NCBI RefSeq assembly: GCF_008304605.1
Contig: NZ_PIJY01000016.1
Span: forward strand, 46,832 to 110,831
From: Oceanobacillus polygoni
GTDB taxonomy: Bacteria; Bacillota; Bacilli; Bacillales; Amphibacillaceae
Direction of reading: 5' to 3'
DNA length: 64,000 nt
A program made the position numbers and the translations under genes. Shown here one piece after another: positions 26,576 through 35,332 of this stretch. The notes beneath the pieces were generated by a model. That model was not told where the DNA came from and did no database searches. It saw nothing but the letters and a program-made list of their open reading frames with translations. The stretch's first letter is position 1; each line of letters opens with the position of its first letter.

Positions 26576-28021
26576 ATGATTGATGTCAATGCTCATTACT
26601 TTGGTTCCATAATTAATGGAGTGGAAAGAAAGGGAGAAAGAAAACGTTTAGAGGTAATTAATCCATATAACAATGAAATTATTGGAAAAATAGCATGTGC
26701 AAATTTAGAGGACGTTTATGATGCAGTTGATACTGCTCAATATGTTTTCCAGAATACGATGAAGACAATGCCTGCACATAAGCGCTCAAATATTTTGCGG
26801 AAAACTGCTGATCGATTAGAAGAACAATCAGAATCTTTTTCCCGAGTGTTAACATTGGAGGCTGGTAAACCAATTCGTGAAAGCAGGGTTGAAGTCGCTC
26901 GTGCTGTTCAAGTTTTAAGGTTTGCATCAGAAGGAGCAAAGTCGATTTATGGCGAACAAATTCCTATGGACAGTGCAGTCGGTGGTGAAAATCAAGTTGG
27001 TATATCCAAGCGGGTTCCTTTGGGTGTAGTAACGGCTATTACACCATTTAATTTTCCATTAAATCTTGTGCTTCATAAAGTTGCTCCAGCAATAGCAGTT
27101 GGAAATACAATCGTTTTGAAGCCTGCAGAAAAAACACCATTATCTTCTGTACTGCTTTATAAAATATTTGAAGAAGCGGGACTTCCAGATGGAGTATTAA
27201 ATATAGTTATGGGATCAGGTCAGGAGCTTGTAGAGCCACTGGTGACGCATCCACTCGTTAAAAAAGTTACTTTTACTGGAAGCGGTGCGGTAGGGTGGAA
27301 AATAAATGAAATGGCAATGCGGAAAAAAGTAACACTTGAATTAGGGTCAAATGCACCAAACATTATTTTTGAAGATGGAGATTTGGATGGTGCTGTTCGC
27401 TCAATTGTAATGGGAGGTTATACATATGCAGGCCAGGCATGTGTTTCCGCCCAACGAATTTATGTCCATGAAAGCATATATGATTCATTTACTGAGAAAC
27501 TTGTTGCTGAGGTAGAATCTTTAAAAATAGGAGACCCACTTGAAGAATCAACTGAAATGGGTCCAATGATTACAGAGGAAGCAGCTAAACGGGCTCAGTC
27601 TTGGGTTAAAGAGGCTGCTGATCAAGGTGCAGAATTATTGACTGGAGGCAAAAGAGACGGAGCAATATTAGAGCCAACAGTAATAGGAAATGTGTTACCT
27701 GAAATGAAGGTTGTTTGCGCAGAAGTATTTGCACCGATTGTCAGTGTAATGTCATTTTCATCAGAAGCGGAAGTAATTGCACATGCTAATGATACTGATT
27801 ATGGATTACATGCAGGTGTTTTTACGTCGGATATTAATCGGGCGATGCGTGTAGCAGATGCTATCGAAACTGGTGGTGTTTGGATTAATGAAGTGTCTGT
27901 TCGACGTTATGATCATATTCCTTACGGGGGCGTGAAGAATAGTGGTGTCGGAAAAGAAGGGGTTAAATATGCAATGGAAGATATGATGGACACAAAATTT
28001 ATTGGAATCAAACTCTATTAA
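26576..28021 (+). CDS. NAD(P)-dependent aldehyde dehydrogenase
   Basis: 481 residues. Oxidises an aldehyde to the acid. Catalytic Cys in YAGQACVSAQRIYVH (about 283), general base Glu in TLELGSNAPNI (about 249), cofactor loop FTGSGAVGWKI (about 225-235) and TPFNFPLN (about 150-157). The N-terminus and ACVSAQR motif resemble lactaldehyde, succinate-semialdehyde and phosphonoacetaldehyde dehydrogenases, so a semialdehyde substrate is plausible. ATG 26576 behind CGGAGG is preferred over an in-frame ATG nine codons earlier. Next gene follows after 48 bases. Confidence 0.88.
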   Translation: MIDVNAHYFGSIINGVERKGERKRLEVINPYNNEIIGKIACANLEDVYDAVDTAQYVFQNTMKTMPAHKRSNILRKTADRLEEQSESFSRVLTLEAGKPIRESRVEVARAVQVLRFASEGAKSIYGEQIPMDSAVGGENQVGISKRVPLGVVTAITPFNFPLNLVLHKVAPAIAVGNTIVLKPAEKTPLSSVLLYKIFEEAGLPDGVLNIVMGSGQELVEPLVTHPLVKKVTFTGSGAVGWKINEMAMRKKVTLELGSNAPNIIFEDGDLDGAVRSIVMGGYTYAGQACVSAQRIYVHESIYDSFTEKLVAEVESLKIGDPLEESTEMGPMITEEAAKRAQSWVKEAADQGAELLTGGKRDGAILEPTVIGNVLPEMKVVCAEVFAPIVSVMSFSSEAEVIAHANDTDYGLHAGVFTSDINRAMRVADAIETGGVWINEVSVRRYDHIPYGGVKNSGVGKEGVKYAMEDMMDTKFIGIKLY

Positions 28022-28069
28022 GATTTTGCAGGAAATAGATATCCAAATTTATATGAGGAGTGGGTAAGT

Positions 28070-29194
28070 ATGAAAGTAAAAACGGCTGTATTACGAACTT
28101 CAGGAGCAGCTTCTCCATATGCAGAAAGTAAGCCAATCAAGATTGAAACGCTAGAATTAGATTCTCCAGAGCATGGAGAAGTATTAATTCAAATAAAAGC
28201 AGCTAGTCTCTGCCACTCAGATTTATCTGTCATTAATGGAAGTAGACCGAGACCATTGCCTATGGCGCTTGGGCATGAAGCTTCAGGTGTTGTTGTAGAG
28301 GTTGGTGAAGGTGTTACAGATTTGGAGTCGGGTGATCATATTGTATGTGTATTTGTCCCAAGTTGTGGACACTGTGTGCCATGTAAGGAAGGTCGTCCCG
28401 CATTATGTGAACCAGGAGCAGAATCTAATACAGCAGGGACATTAATTAATGGAGGAATTAGACTCCACGATGATGAGGAAAACGTTAATCATCATGTTGG
28501 TGTATCCGCCTTTTCGGAATATGCAGTGGTATCTAGGAATTCATTAGTCAAAGTAGAAAAGGATATTCCATTTGAAAAACTAGCCCTATTTGGTTGTGCG
28601 GTTATTACTGGCGTTGGAGCTGTTGTTAATACTGCAAATATTAAATTGGGGAGTACAGTCGCGATTGTTGGTCTTGGCGGCATCGGTTTAAGTGCATTGC
28701 TTGGCGCTGATTCAGCAGGAGCAAGCAGAGTTGTTGCAGTCGATATCAATGAAGCAAAATTAAAACAGGCCAAAGAACTAGGGGCAACTGATACATTTAA
28801 TTCAAAAGATCCTGATGTGATTAAGCTTATACGTGAAGCAACAGTTGGTGGGGTGGATTATGCATTTGAAACAGCCGGAGTAGTTCCAGCGATGGAAGTT
28901 GCATATGGTATTACAAAACGAGGGGGAACCACTGTTACAACAGGACTACCACATCCGGAACACCATTTCTCTTTCCCATATGTCAGCTTAACTGCCGAAG
29001 AAAAAAGTATCAAAGGATCTTACGTTGGTAGCTGTGTTCCAGATCGAGATATTCCTAATTATATCAATCTATTTAAACAAGGTCGACTACCGGTTGATAA
29101 ACTGATGACAGATTTTATTTCGATAGATGAGATAAATGAAGGGTTTGATAAGCTGGCAAAGGGAGATTCGTCGAGGGTTATTGTTAGGATGTAA
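28070..29194 (+). CDS. Zinc-dependent alcohol dehydrogenase (class III-like)
   Basis: 374 residues, medium-chain dehydrogenase. Catalytic zinc ligands in SLCHSD (about 44-49) and GHEASG (about 65-70); structural zinc site CGHCVPCKEGRPALC (about 104-118); NAD-binding VGLGGIGLSALLGADSAGA. The pattern FGCAVITGVGAV is shared with class III enzymes. It pairs with the preceding aldehyde dehydrogenase: hydroxy acid to semialdehyde to diacid. The alcohol substrate is unknown. ATG preceded by GAGGAGTGGG. Confidence 0.88.
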   Translation: MKVKTAVLRTSGAASPYAESKPIKIETLELDSPEHGEVLIQIKAASLCHSDLSVINGSRPRPLPMALGHEASGVVVEVGEGVTDLESGDHIVCVFVPSCGHCVPCKEGRPALCEPGAESNTAGTLINGGIRLHDDEENVNHHVGVSAFSEYAVVSRNSLVKVEKDIPFEKLALFGCAVITGVGAVVNTANIKLGSTVAIVGLGGIGLSALLGADSAGASRVVAVDINEAKLKQAKELGATDTFNSKDPDVIKLIREATVGGVDYAFETAGVVPAMEVAYGITKRGGTTVTTGLPHPEHHFSFPYVSLTAEEKSIKGSYVGSCVPDRDIPNYINLFKQGRLPVDKLMTDFISIDEINEGFDKLAKGDSSRVIVRM

Positions 29195-29403
29195 ATGATA
29201 TACAAGAGTTGCTCGATTAATGAGTGACTTTTTTGTTTTAGTACTAAATAATTAAGTGAGCAAGATATGAGATGTTAGCCTGCTTTTTTATTTAAACATA
29301 CTTAAAGTGTGATAAGGATAAACATTCAAAAAATATATGAACTTACTGTAATCTGGGAATGTAGGTACAGTATGCTCGCTAAACGGAAAGGAGAGCTTTT
29401 TGA

Positions 29404-30246
29404 ATGAGAGAGGTTTATTATAAGGATATAGTCAGTAAAGTAAAATTACTCTGCCAAGAAGCAAACTATGATTTAGGGCAAGACGTTATGATGGCCTTTG
29501 AGCAAGCAGCTCGAACAGAATCATCAGACATTGGGAGAGAGGTACTTAATCAGTTAATAGATAATGCAGCTATCGCAAGTGAAAATCGTGTTCCAATGTG
29601 CCAAGATACTGGAGTTTCTGTATTTATTGTTAAGCTTGGACAGGAATGCCATATTACTGGTGGTAGTTTATATGAAGCAATAAATGAAGGTGTCAGAAAA
29701 GGTTATGAAGAGGGTTATTTACGTTATTCTATTGTGGATAACCCGTTGACCAGAAAAAATACCGGAGATAATACACCATCTGTTATTCATGTAGAAATAG
29801 TTGGAGGAGATCAACTGGAAATTCAAATGACTGCTAAAGGTGGGGGTGCAGAAAATATGAGTGCTCTTAAGATGCTAACTCCCAGTGACGGAGTGGAAGG
29901 AGTAAAAAAGTTCATTCTGAATACAGTGAAACAGGCGGGACCTAATGCATGTCCCCCATTAGTAGTAGGAATCGGCATTGGTGGAAATTTTGAATCCTGT
30001 GCTTATTTGGCAAAAAAATCCCTCTTTAAACCTGTTGGTGAGCGACATTCAAATCCAGAGATTGCTAAACTAGAAGAGGAATTAATTCAATCGATTAATG
30101 CACTCGGAATAGGACCACAAGGATTAGGTGGGAGTACAACAACTTTAGATGTAAAGATTGAAGTAGCTCCCTGTCATATAGCGGCGCTTCCTGTTGCAGT
30201 GAATTTAAACTGTCATGCGAGTAGACATAAGCATGCAGTATTATAA
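29404..30246 (+). CDS. Class I fumarase / L(+)-tartrate dehydratase, alpha subunit
   Basis: 280 residues. Iron-sulfur hydro-lyase alpha chain; cluster cysteines are in VPMCQDTGVSVF (about 63-74), GNFESCAYLAKK and the C-terminal NLNCHASRHKHAVL region. Substrates in this family are fumarate/malate, tartrate or mesaconate/citramalate. Separate alpha and beta genes, followed by an SLC13 transporter, parallel the E. coli ttdA-ttdB-ttdT order, but the mesaconase reaction would fit the CitE operon. ATG 29404 behind AAAGGAGAG. Confidence 0.85.
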   Translation: MREVYYKDIVSKVKLLCQEANYDLGQDVMMAFEQAARTESSDIGREVLNQLIDNAAIASENRVPMCQDTGVSVFIVKLGQECHITGGSLYEAINEGVRKGYEEGYLRYSIVDNPLTRKNTGDNTPSVIHVEIVGGDQLEIQMTAKGGGAENMSALKMLTPSDGVEGVKKFILNTVKQAGPNACPPLVVGIGIGGNFESCAYLAKKSLFKPVGERHSNPEIAKLEEELIQSINALGIGPQGLGGSTTTLDVKIEVAPCHIAALPVAVNLNCHASRHKHAVL

Positions 30247-30297
30247 TTTACTATTTTAATAGCTTTTACGTAACAATATGAATTTTGGAGGATAGGC

Positions 30298-30861
30298 ATG
30301 GTTCAAAAAAAAATCAGTGTACCATTCAATGATGAAGGAACAATAAAGTCACTTCAAGCAGGAGATCAAGTACTATTAAGTGGAACAATTTTTACAGCGA
30401 GAGATGCAGCACATAGAAGAATGGTGGAGCAACTGGAAAAAGGGGAGAAACTTCCTGTCGATTTAACAAATCAAGTTATTTATTATGTGGGTCCAACGCC
30501 TGCAAGACCCGGAGATGTTATTGGATCTGCTGGACCAACAACAAGTAGTAGAATGGATAAATATACACCTTGTTTACTTGAAAAAGGTTTAAAAGGAATG
30601 ATTGGAAAAGGTTATCGTAGTCAAGTGGTTATCGATGCTATTGTAAAGAATGATGCAGTGTATTTTGCAGCTATTGGTGGATCGGGTGCTTTATTAGCAA
30701 AACGTATTAAATCAGTTGAATTAGTTGCTTATGAAGACCTGGGTACGGAAGCAATCCGGAAGCTGGAAATAGAAGATTTTCCGTGCACGGTTATTAACGC
30801 TCCTGAGGGAAGAGATTGGTATAAAGAATCTCAAGCTGCATTTAGAAAATGTAAAGAGTAA
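30298..30861 (+). CDS. Class I fumarase / L(+)-tartrate dehydratase, beta subunit
   Basis: 187 residues, the usual size of the separate beta chain. Recognised by VLLSGTIFTARDAAHRRM (about 23-40), YYVGPTPARPGDVIGSAGPTTSSRMD (about 61-86), LLEKGLKGMIGKG and AYFAAIGGSGALLAKRIK-like AIGGSGALLAKRI. It supplies substrate-binding residues to the heterodimer with the alpha subunit 51 bases upstream. ATG 30298 behind GGAGGA. Confidence 0.88.
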   Translation: MVQKKISVPFNDEGTIKSLQAGDQVLLSGTIFTARDAAHRRMVEQLEKGEKLPVDLTNQVIYYVGPTPARPGDVIGSAGPTTSSRMDKYTPCLLEKGLKGMIGKGYRSQVVIDAIVKNDAVYFAAIGGSGALLAKRIKSVELVAYEDLGTEAIRKLEIEDFPCTVINAPEGRDWYKESQAAFRKCKE

Positions 30862-30926
30862 GAATAATAATGTTTATATAACACATCTGGGTAGAATGAG
30901 CATTGAAAACGTAATGGAAAACGTGC

Positions 30927-30952
30927 CCCGTACCAATTTCTAATGGTACGGG
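30927..30952 (+). terminator. GC-rich hairpin after the beta subunit gene
   Basis: CCCGTACCA pairs perfectly with TGGTACGGG across 8 bases. The T-rich stretch follows only about 15 bases later, so termination here is probable but not certain. Confidence 0.5.
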
Positions 30953-31027
30953 ATCATTCGTTATCCTTTCATTTTTTCCTTTGCTCTTTAGTATAGATTA
31001 AAGGAATCAGAGAGAAGGGTATAATCT

Positions 31028-32470
31028 ATGTTTTTCAAAATGAAAGGCAAGCATCCATTCAATAGAATAAAAATATCAGGAAGAACAGTTTCGTTTTTAT
31101 TATCTACTATCATTTTTTTAGGGTTATTGTTTTTATTGCCGGAAGATATAGCATGGTCAGCAAAAGGAACCATATCTATTATGGTTTACGGTTTGTTATT
31201 ATGGGCTTTTGAATCACTCCCCCTCGGGATGACATCTGTTTTCGTGCTTGTACTATTACTATTTTTGCAGACTGCTTCCGTAGATGTAGTATTAAGTGGT
31301 TTTGCATCCCCCGCTGTGTTTTTAATTATTGCTGGAATGATGATTGCTAAAGGGGTTAATGAAACACCTTTAATGAACAGAATCACCTATTGGATGCTTC
31401 AAAAATGGGGATCATCTGCAAAGGGTATTTTTATCGGGATATTTTTACTTATGCAAATTCAAGCCTTTTTTATACCGGCGACTGCAGTACGGGCTTCATT
31501 AATGGTTCCTGTTGTTGTTTCTATACTCAAATCGGTTGGTGCGCAAAAGGGAAGTAATTTCAGCAAACTTATGCTTGTAGGCACTGCTTATGCAGGTAAT
31601 ATCAGTGGCACGGCAATTTTAACAGCTGCTATAGGTAATATATTAACAATAGAGATTTTACAATTGTATGTTGGCAGAACAATATCATATTTGGATTGGT
31701 TCCTGTATACATTTCCTATTTGGTTAATTTTAATTATTGTTATTCCTTATATTGTATGGAAATGCTTTCCACCTGAAGATTATTCCTTTGATATATTACA
31801 ATCAAATATGAGAGAGCAAAACCAGGAATTGGGTAGACTTACCAGCTCCGAAATAAAATGTATTGTAATTTTATTCATTACAGTACTTCTGTGGATGACT
31901 GAATCCTTCCATGGCTATCATCCAACAGTTCCGGCTTTAATGGCAGTATTTTTAATGGCGATGCCTGGACTTGGCTTTGTAGAATGGAAAAAGTTAGTAA
32001 ATATAAATTTTGATTTAGTTTTATTAATCGGGGCAACTCTCTCTTTAGGATTTGCTTTAATTGAGTCTGGAGCAATTGAGTTACTTGAAGTTCTTATTAC
32101 CTCAGAATACATATTAAATGTGTTTACGAATCCGTGGATTTCTATATTCGTTGTTATTTTAGTATCGCAAATTTATCATCTGGGTGTTACCAATGTATCA
32201 ACTGCAGTAGTAACTTTACTGCCTGTATTGATTAGTCTGTCTCTAAAGACTGGATTGGATCCTGTAGTGATAAGCTTCGCTTCTGCAATAACGATGTTGT
32301 TTGGCTACATATTAATTGTGGAAACAATGCCAAACGTTGTTGTTCATGGAACAGGACTGGTCAGTCAAAAGGATTTTTACCTTCCTGGTATTTTGTCTAC
32401 AATTGCGAGTACGATTGTAACCTTGATTGTTGTATTTACGTGGTGGAAGTGGCTGGGGTTTTGGCCGTAA
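31028..32470 (+). CDS. SLC13/DASS-family dicarboxylate transporter (CitT/TtdT-like)
   Basis: 480 residues with about 12 hydrophobic segments. Recognised by WAFESLPLGMTSVFVLVLL (about 59-77), FASPAVFLIIAGMMIAKGV (about 98-116), QAFFIPATAVRASLMVPV (first substrate hairpin) and LGVTNVSTAVVTLLPVLI (second). It is more like the CitT/TtdT exchangers than the first SLC13 protein. Position right behind the dehydratase subunits suggests it moves their substrate, such as tartrate, fumarate, succinate or mesaconate. ATG 31028 with GAGAAGGG upstream; terminator follows. Confidence 0.82.
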   Translation: MFFKMKGKHPFNRIKISGRTVSFLLSTIIFLGLLFLLPEDIAWSAKGTISIMVYGLLLWAFESLPLGMTSVFVLVLLLFLQTASVDVVLSGFASPAVFLIIAGMMIAKGVNETPLMNRITYWMLQKWGSSAKGIFIGIFLLMQIQAFFIPATAVRASLMVPVVVSILKSVGAQKGSNFSKLMLVGTAYAGNISGTAILTAAIGNILTIEILQLYVGRTISYLDWFLYTFPIWLILIIVIPYIVWKCFPPEDYSFDILQSNMREQNQELGRLTSSEIKCIVILFITVLLWMTESFHGYHPTVPALMAVFLMAMPGLGFVEWKKLVNINFDLVLLIGATLSLGFALIESGAIELLEVLITSEYILNVFTNPWISIFVVILVSQIYHLGVTNVSTAVVTLLPVLISLSLKTGLDPVVISFASAITMLFGYILIVETMPNVVVHGTGLVSQKDFYLPGILSTIASTIVTLIVVFTWWKWLGFWP

Positions 32471-32596
32471 TAAGTGAACTTTTTCATCGTGACAGGAGCT
32501 TAATCATTTCTAGTTCTGCAAGGAACGGAGTAATAAGCGTAAATGGCGGGCACAGTATGATTGGATAATATTGAGGTATGGAATAAAAAAACAATG

Positions 32597-32631
32597 AAAA
32601 CCAGGATATAGGGATTATCCTGGTTTTTTAT
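32597..32631 (+). terminator. Strong terminator after the second SLC13 gene
   Basis: AAAACCAGGATA pairs perfectly with TATCCTGGTTTT, followed by T6. Confidence 0.88.
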
Positions 32632-32718
32632 TTGATAAGAATAATCATAATTTATAATTTTAATATAAATTTTCTGACTACATACTTGACATTCAAAAAC
32701 TAACTAACTAGAATAAAA

Positions 32719-32733
32719 ATGAAAGCGATTTCA
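32719..32733. promoter_or_regulatory. Perfect cre upstream of the TetR-led operon
   Basis: ATGAAAGCGATTTCA matches WTGNAANCGNWNNCW throughout and lies 26 bases before the TetR start codon, a position expected to give repression by CcpA of the whole fatty-acid-type operon. Short direct repeats of TAACTAAC just upstream could be part of the TetR operator. Confidence 0.65.
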
Positions 32734-32758
32734 ATTAGTTGGTAAGGATGTGTATAGA

Positions 32759-33352
32759 ATGTCTTTACGTGAAAGAAAGATAGCAAAGAAAAAAGAAGAT
32801 ATTTTACGTTCTGCGGTTCGTATTTTAGCAGAAAAAGGCTACCAAGGAACGACAATGGAAGATATCGCCGCAAACCTCCTCATGACGAAAGGTGCTGTTT
32901 ATTATTATTTTAGAGATAAGCAGGACCTACTCTATCAAAGTCACCAAATGCTGCTGGAACGCAGTATTGAAAATGTGAAATATATCCAACAACAAGACAT
33001 ATCTATAGAAGAGAAGTTGAAACATTCCATGGTTGTTCATGTTGAGCATGTTGTTAATGAGCAATCTGGATTTGAACTCATGTTGAAGCCGGAACAATTC
33101 TTTTCAGAAGAACAGCAGGAAAAGTTACGCGAGCTTCAGGCAAAGTATAGTCATTGTTTTGACGAAATAATTCAAGAAGGAATCCAGATGCAAGTATTTC
33201 GCAATTTAGACAAGAAGATTGCTCGAAATATCCTTTTTGGAGCGATGAATTGGGTGACACAGTGGTATACAGCTGATGGAAAAAAAGATAAAAAAGAAAT
33301 TGCCGCAGTTATTGCAGATTACTTAATGCTCATGCTACTAAAAAATAAATAA
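32759..33352 (+). CDS. TetR-family transcriptional regulator
   Basis: About 197 residues. N-terminal helix-turn-helix: ILRSAVRILAEKGYQGTTMEDIAANLLMTKGAVYYYFRDKQDLLYQ (split over residues 15-60), the classic TetR pattern. The C-terminal ligand domain is helical without recognisable motifs; size and context resemble FadR-like acyl-CoA sensors. ATG 32759 is chosen over GTG 32750 because AAGGATG is correctly spaced. It precedes nine enzyme genes transcribed the same way with small gaps, so it probably controls them and itself. Confidence 0.85.
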   Translation: MSLRERKIAKKKEDILRSAVRILAEKGYQGTTMEDIAANLLMTKGAVYYYFRDKQDLLYQSHQMLLERSIENVKYIQQQDISIEEKLKHSMVVHVEHVVNEQSGFELMLKPEQFFSEEQQEKLRELQAKYSHCFDEIIQEGIQMQVFRNLDKKIARNILFGAMNWVTQWYTADGKKDKKEIAAVIADYLMLMLLKNK

Positions 33353-33373
33353 AAGTAAGGGTGGGTGGAATCT

Positions 33374-34141
33374 ATGAAACTAGTAGGTACTGTAGCTGTG
33401 ATTACAGGAGGAGCATCGGGATTAGGTGAGGCAACAACAAGAAACATAATTAAAAATGGTGGAAAAGCAATCATTCTTGATTTAAACGAAGAGAGGGGAA
33501 AGGGTCTTGCAGAAGAGCTAGGCACAAGTAGTTTTTTTGTTCAGACGGATGTTACAGATGAAAAAAGTGTAGAGCGAGCATTAGATGAAGCGGTGAATCG
33601 ATTTAGAAAAGTGAATGTTGCTGTCAATTGTGCTGGGATAGCAATTGCTGAAAAAACCTATGGAGGAAGAGGCGTACATGATTTAGCGGCATTTACTAAA
33701 GTTATTCAGATCAATTTGATTGGAACGTTTAATGTTATTCGCTTAGCTGCAGAGCGAATGGCTTCCAATGAACCGAATGAGCATAATGAACGTGGCGTAA
33801 TCATCAATACAGCTTCAGTTGCTGCGTTTGAAGGGCAGATTGGACAGGCTGCATATAGCGCCTCTAAAGCTGGTGTTGCAGGCATGACATTACCAATTGC
33901 ACGAGACCTTGCACAACATGGAATTCGAGTGATGTCAATCGCTCCAGGGCTTTTTCTAACACCAATGTTTGAAACATTACCTGAAAAAGCAAGAGAGGAA
34001 CTCGGTAAAATGACGCCATTCCCATCACGACTGGGTAATCCTAGTGAGTATGCGCTGTTAGTGCAGAGTATTATCGAAAATCCAATGTTAAATGGAGAGA
34101 CAATTCGGCTTGATGGTGCGATTCGGATGCAGCCGAAATAA
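33374..34141 (+). CDS. Short-chain dehydrogenase, 3-hydroxyacyl-CoA dehydrogenase type 2-like
   Basis: 255 residues. NAD-binding [10 protein letters not shown] (about 13-22), NCAG (about 86-89), catalytic Ser in [10 protein letters not shown] and YSASKAG (Tyr and Lys, about 162-168), [11 protein letters not shown]. The [14 protein letters not shown] and [14 protein letters not shown] stretches are characteristic of the HSD10/type 2 3-hydroxyacyl-CoA dehydrogenase branch, which oxidises hydroxyacyl-CoA, including branched ones. ATG 33374 behind a GGTGGGTGG ribosome site. First enzyme of the operon. Confidence 0.85.
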   Translation: MKLVGTVAVITGGASGLGEATTRNIIKNGGKAIILDLNEERGKGLAEELGTSSFFVQTDVTDEKSVERALDEAVNRFRKVNVAVNCAGIAIAEKTYGGRGVHDLAAFTKVIQINLIGTFNVIRLAAERMASNEPNEHNERGVIINTASVAAFEGQIGQAAYSASKAGVAGMTLPIARDLAQHGIRVMSIAPGLFLTPMFETLPEKAREELGKMTPFPSRLGNPSEYALLVQSIIENPMLNGETIRLDGAIRMQPK

Positions 34142-34159
34142 AAAGGAGAGAAGTTAAAT

Positions 34160-35311
34160 ATGAGAGAAGCAGTAATCGTCGAGGCAGTCAGAACTCCAGT
34201 AGGAAAGCGGAACGGTTCATTGAGTGGTATTCGAGCCGAAGAGTTAGCCGCAAAACCACTGGCAGAAGTAGTGAAGCGAGCAGGAATTTCACCGGGCTTA
34301 GTTGAGGATGTCATTATGGGCTGCGTTACACAGGTGGGGGAACAGGCTTTTGATATTGCAAGGCAAGCAGCTTTAATTGCTGGTTATCCAATCGAAGTAC
34401 CGGGTACGACCATTGATAGACAGTGTGGGTCAAGTCAGCAGGCAGTTCATTTTGCAGCTCAAGCAATTATTAGCGGAGATATGGATGTAGTTGTTGCAGC
34501 AGGGATTGAAAATATGTCACGTGTACCGATGGGTTCGAATATGCAAGGAGTTAAACTGAGTAATGCATTAACGAGCAACTATGAAATTATTAATCAAGGT
34601 TTATCAGCAGGACGTATCGCGGAAAAATGGGGAATCTCTAGAGTCGAGATGGATGAATTTTCATTAAACAGTCATGAAAAAGCGGTGGCAGCTAGAAAGA
34701 AAGGTCATTTTGAAAAAGAGATCATGCCACTTGAGGTTACACATTCGGATGGAACAAAAACAATGTTAAAGGAAGATGAAGGTCCACGTGAGAACTCATC
34801 TATCGAGAAGCTATCAAGTCTGGCTCCGGCTTTTAAAGAGGACGGAACGATAACGGCAGGAAATGCGAGCCAAATTAGTGATGGTGCAGCAGCAATCCTT
34901 TTAATGTCACGAGAGAAAGCAGAAGAGCTTGGGCTAAAGCCAAGATTCCGAGTTTTAGCAAGAACGGTAGTTGGTTCTGATCCTACATTGATGTTAACTG
35001 GGCCAATACCTGCTACAGAGAAAGTATTAAAAAAAGCAGGACTGACGATTGAAGATATCGATGTTTTTGAAGTGAATGAGGCATTTGCTTCTGTTCCAAT
35101 TGCATGGCTAAAGGAAACGGGAGCAGATGCAACGAAGTTAAATCCAAATGGTGGTGCTATCGCACTTGGTCATCCGTTAGGTGCAAGTGGGGCAAGATTG
35201 ATGACGACGATGATACACGAGCTGGAACGTTCTGGTGGCCGTTACGGGTTACAGACGATGTGTGAAGGACATGGCATGGCAAATGCAACGATTATTGAAC
35301 GACTCGATTAA
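34160..35311 (+). CDS. Acetyl-CoA acyltransferase (thiolase)
   Basis: 383 residues. Thiolytic cleavage of 3-oxoacyl-CoA. Catalytic residues are all present: Cys89 in [10 protein letters not shown], His338 in [11 protein letters not shown] and Cys368 in [10 protein letters not shown] (GHG instead of the more usual GGG/GNG). Start ATG follows AAAGGAGAG. It matches the 3-hydroxyacyl-CoA dehydrogenase immediately upstream as the last two steps of a beta-oxidation round. Confidence 0.92.
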   Translation: MREAVIVEAVRTPVGKRNGSLSGIRAEELAAKPLAEVVKRAGISPGLVEDVIMGCVTQVGEQAFDIARQAALIAGYPIEVPGTTIDRQCGSSQQAVHFAAQAIISGDMDVVVAAGIENMSRVPMGSNMQGVKLSNALTSNYEIINQGLSAGRIAEKWGISRVEMDEFSLNSHEKAVAARKKGHFEKEIMPLEVTHSDGTKTMLKEDEGPRENSSIEKLSSLAPAFKEDGTITAGNASQISDGAAAILLMSREKAEELGLKPRFRVLARTVVGSDPTLMLTGPIPATEKVLKKAGLTIEDIDVFEVNEAFASVPIAWLKETGADATKLNPNGGAIALGHPLGASGARLMTTMIHELERSGGRYGLQTMCEGHGMANATIIERLD

Positions 35312-35332
35312 GCCCTGAAAGGAGGATAAGGT

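Noticed and set aside
29200..29240. Hairpin-like sequence with T6 after the zinc alcohol dehydrogenase gene
   Set aside because: The stem has two mismatches in seven pairs; too weak to call a terminator.
33706..34314. 202-codon open frame antisense to the dehydrogenase and thiolase genes
   Set aside because: Lies opposite two well-supported genes; composition is that of a codon-bias shadow.
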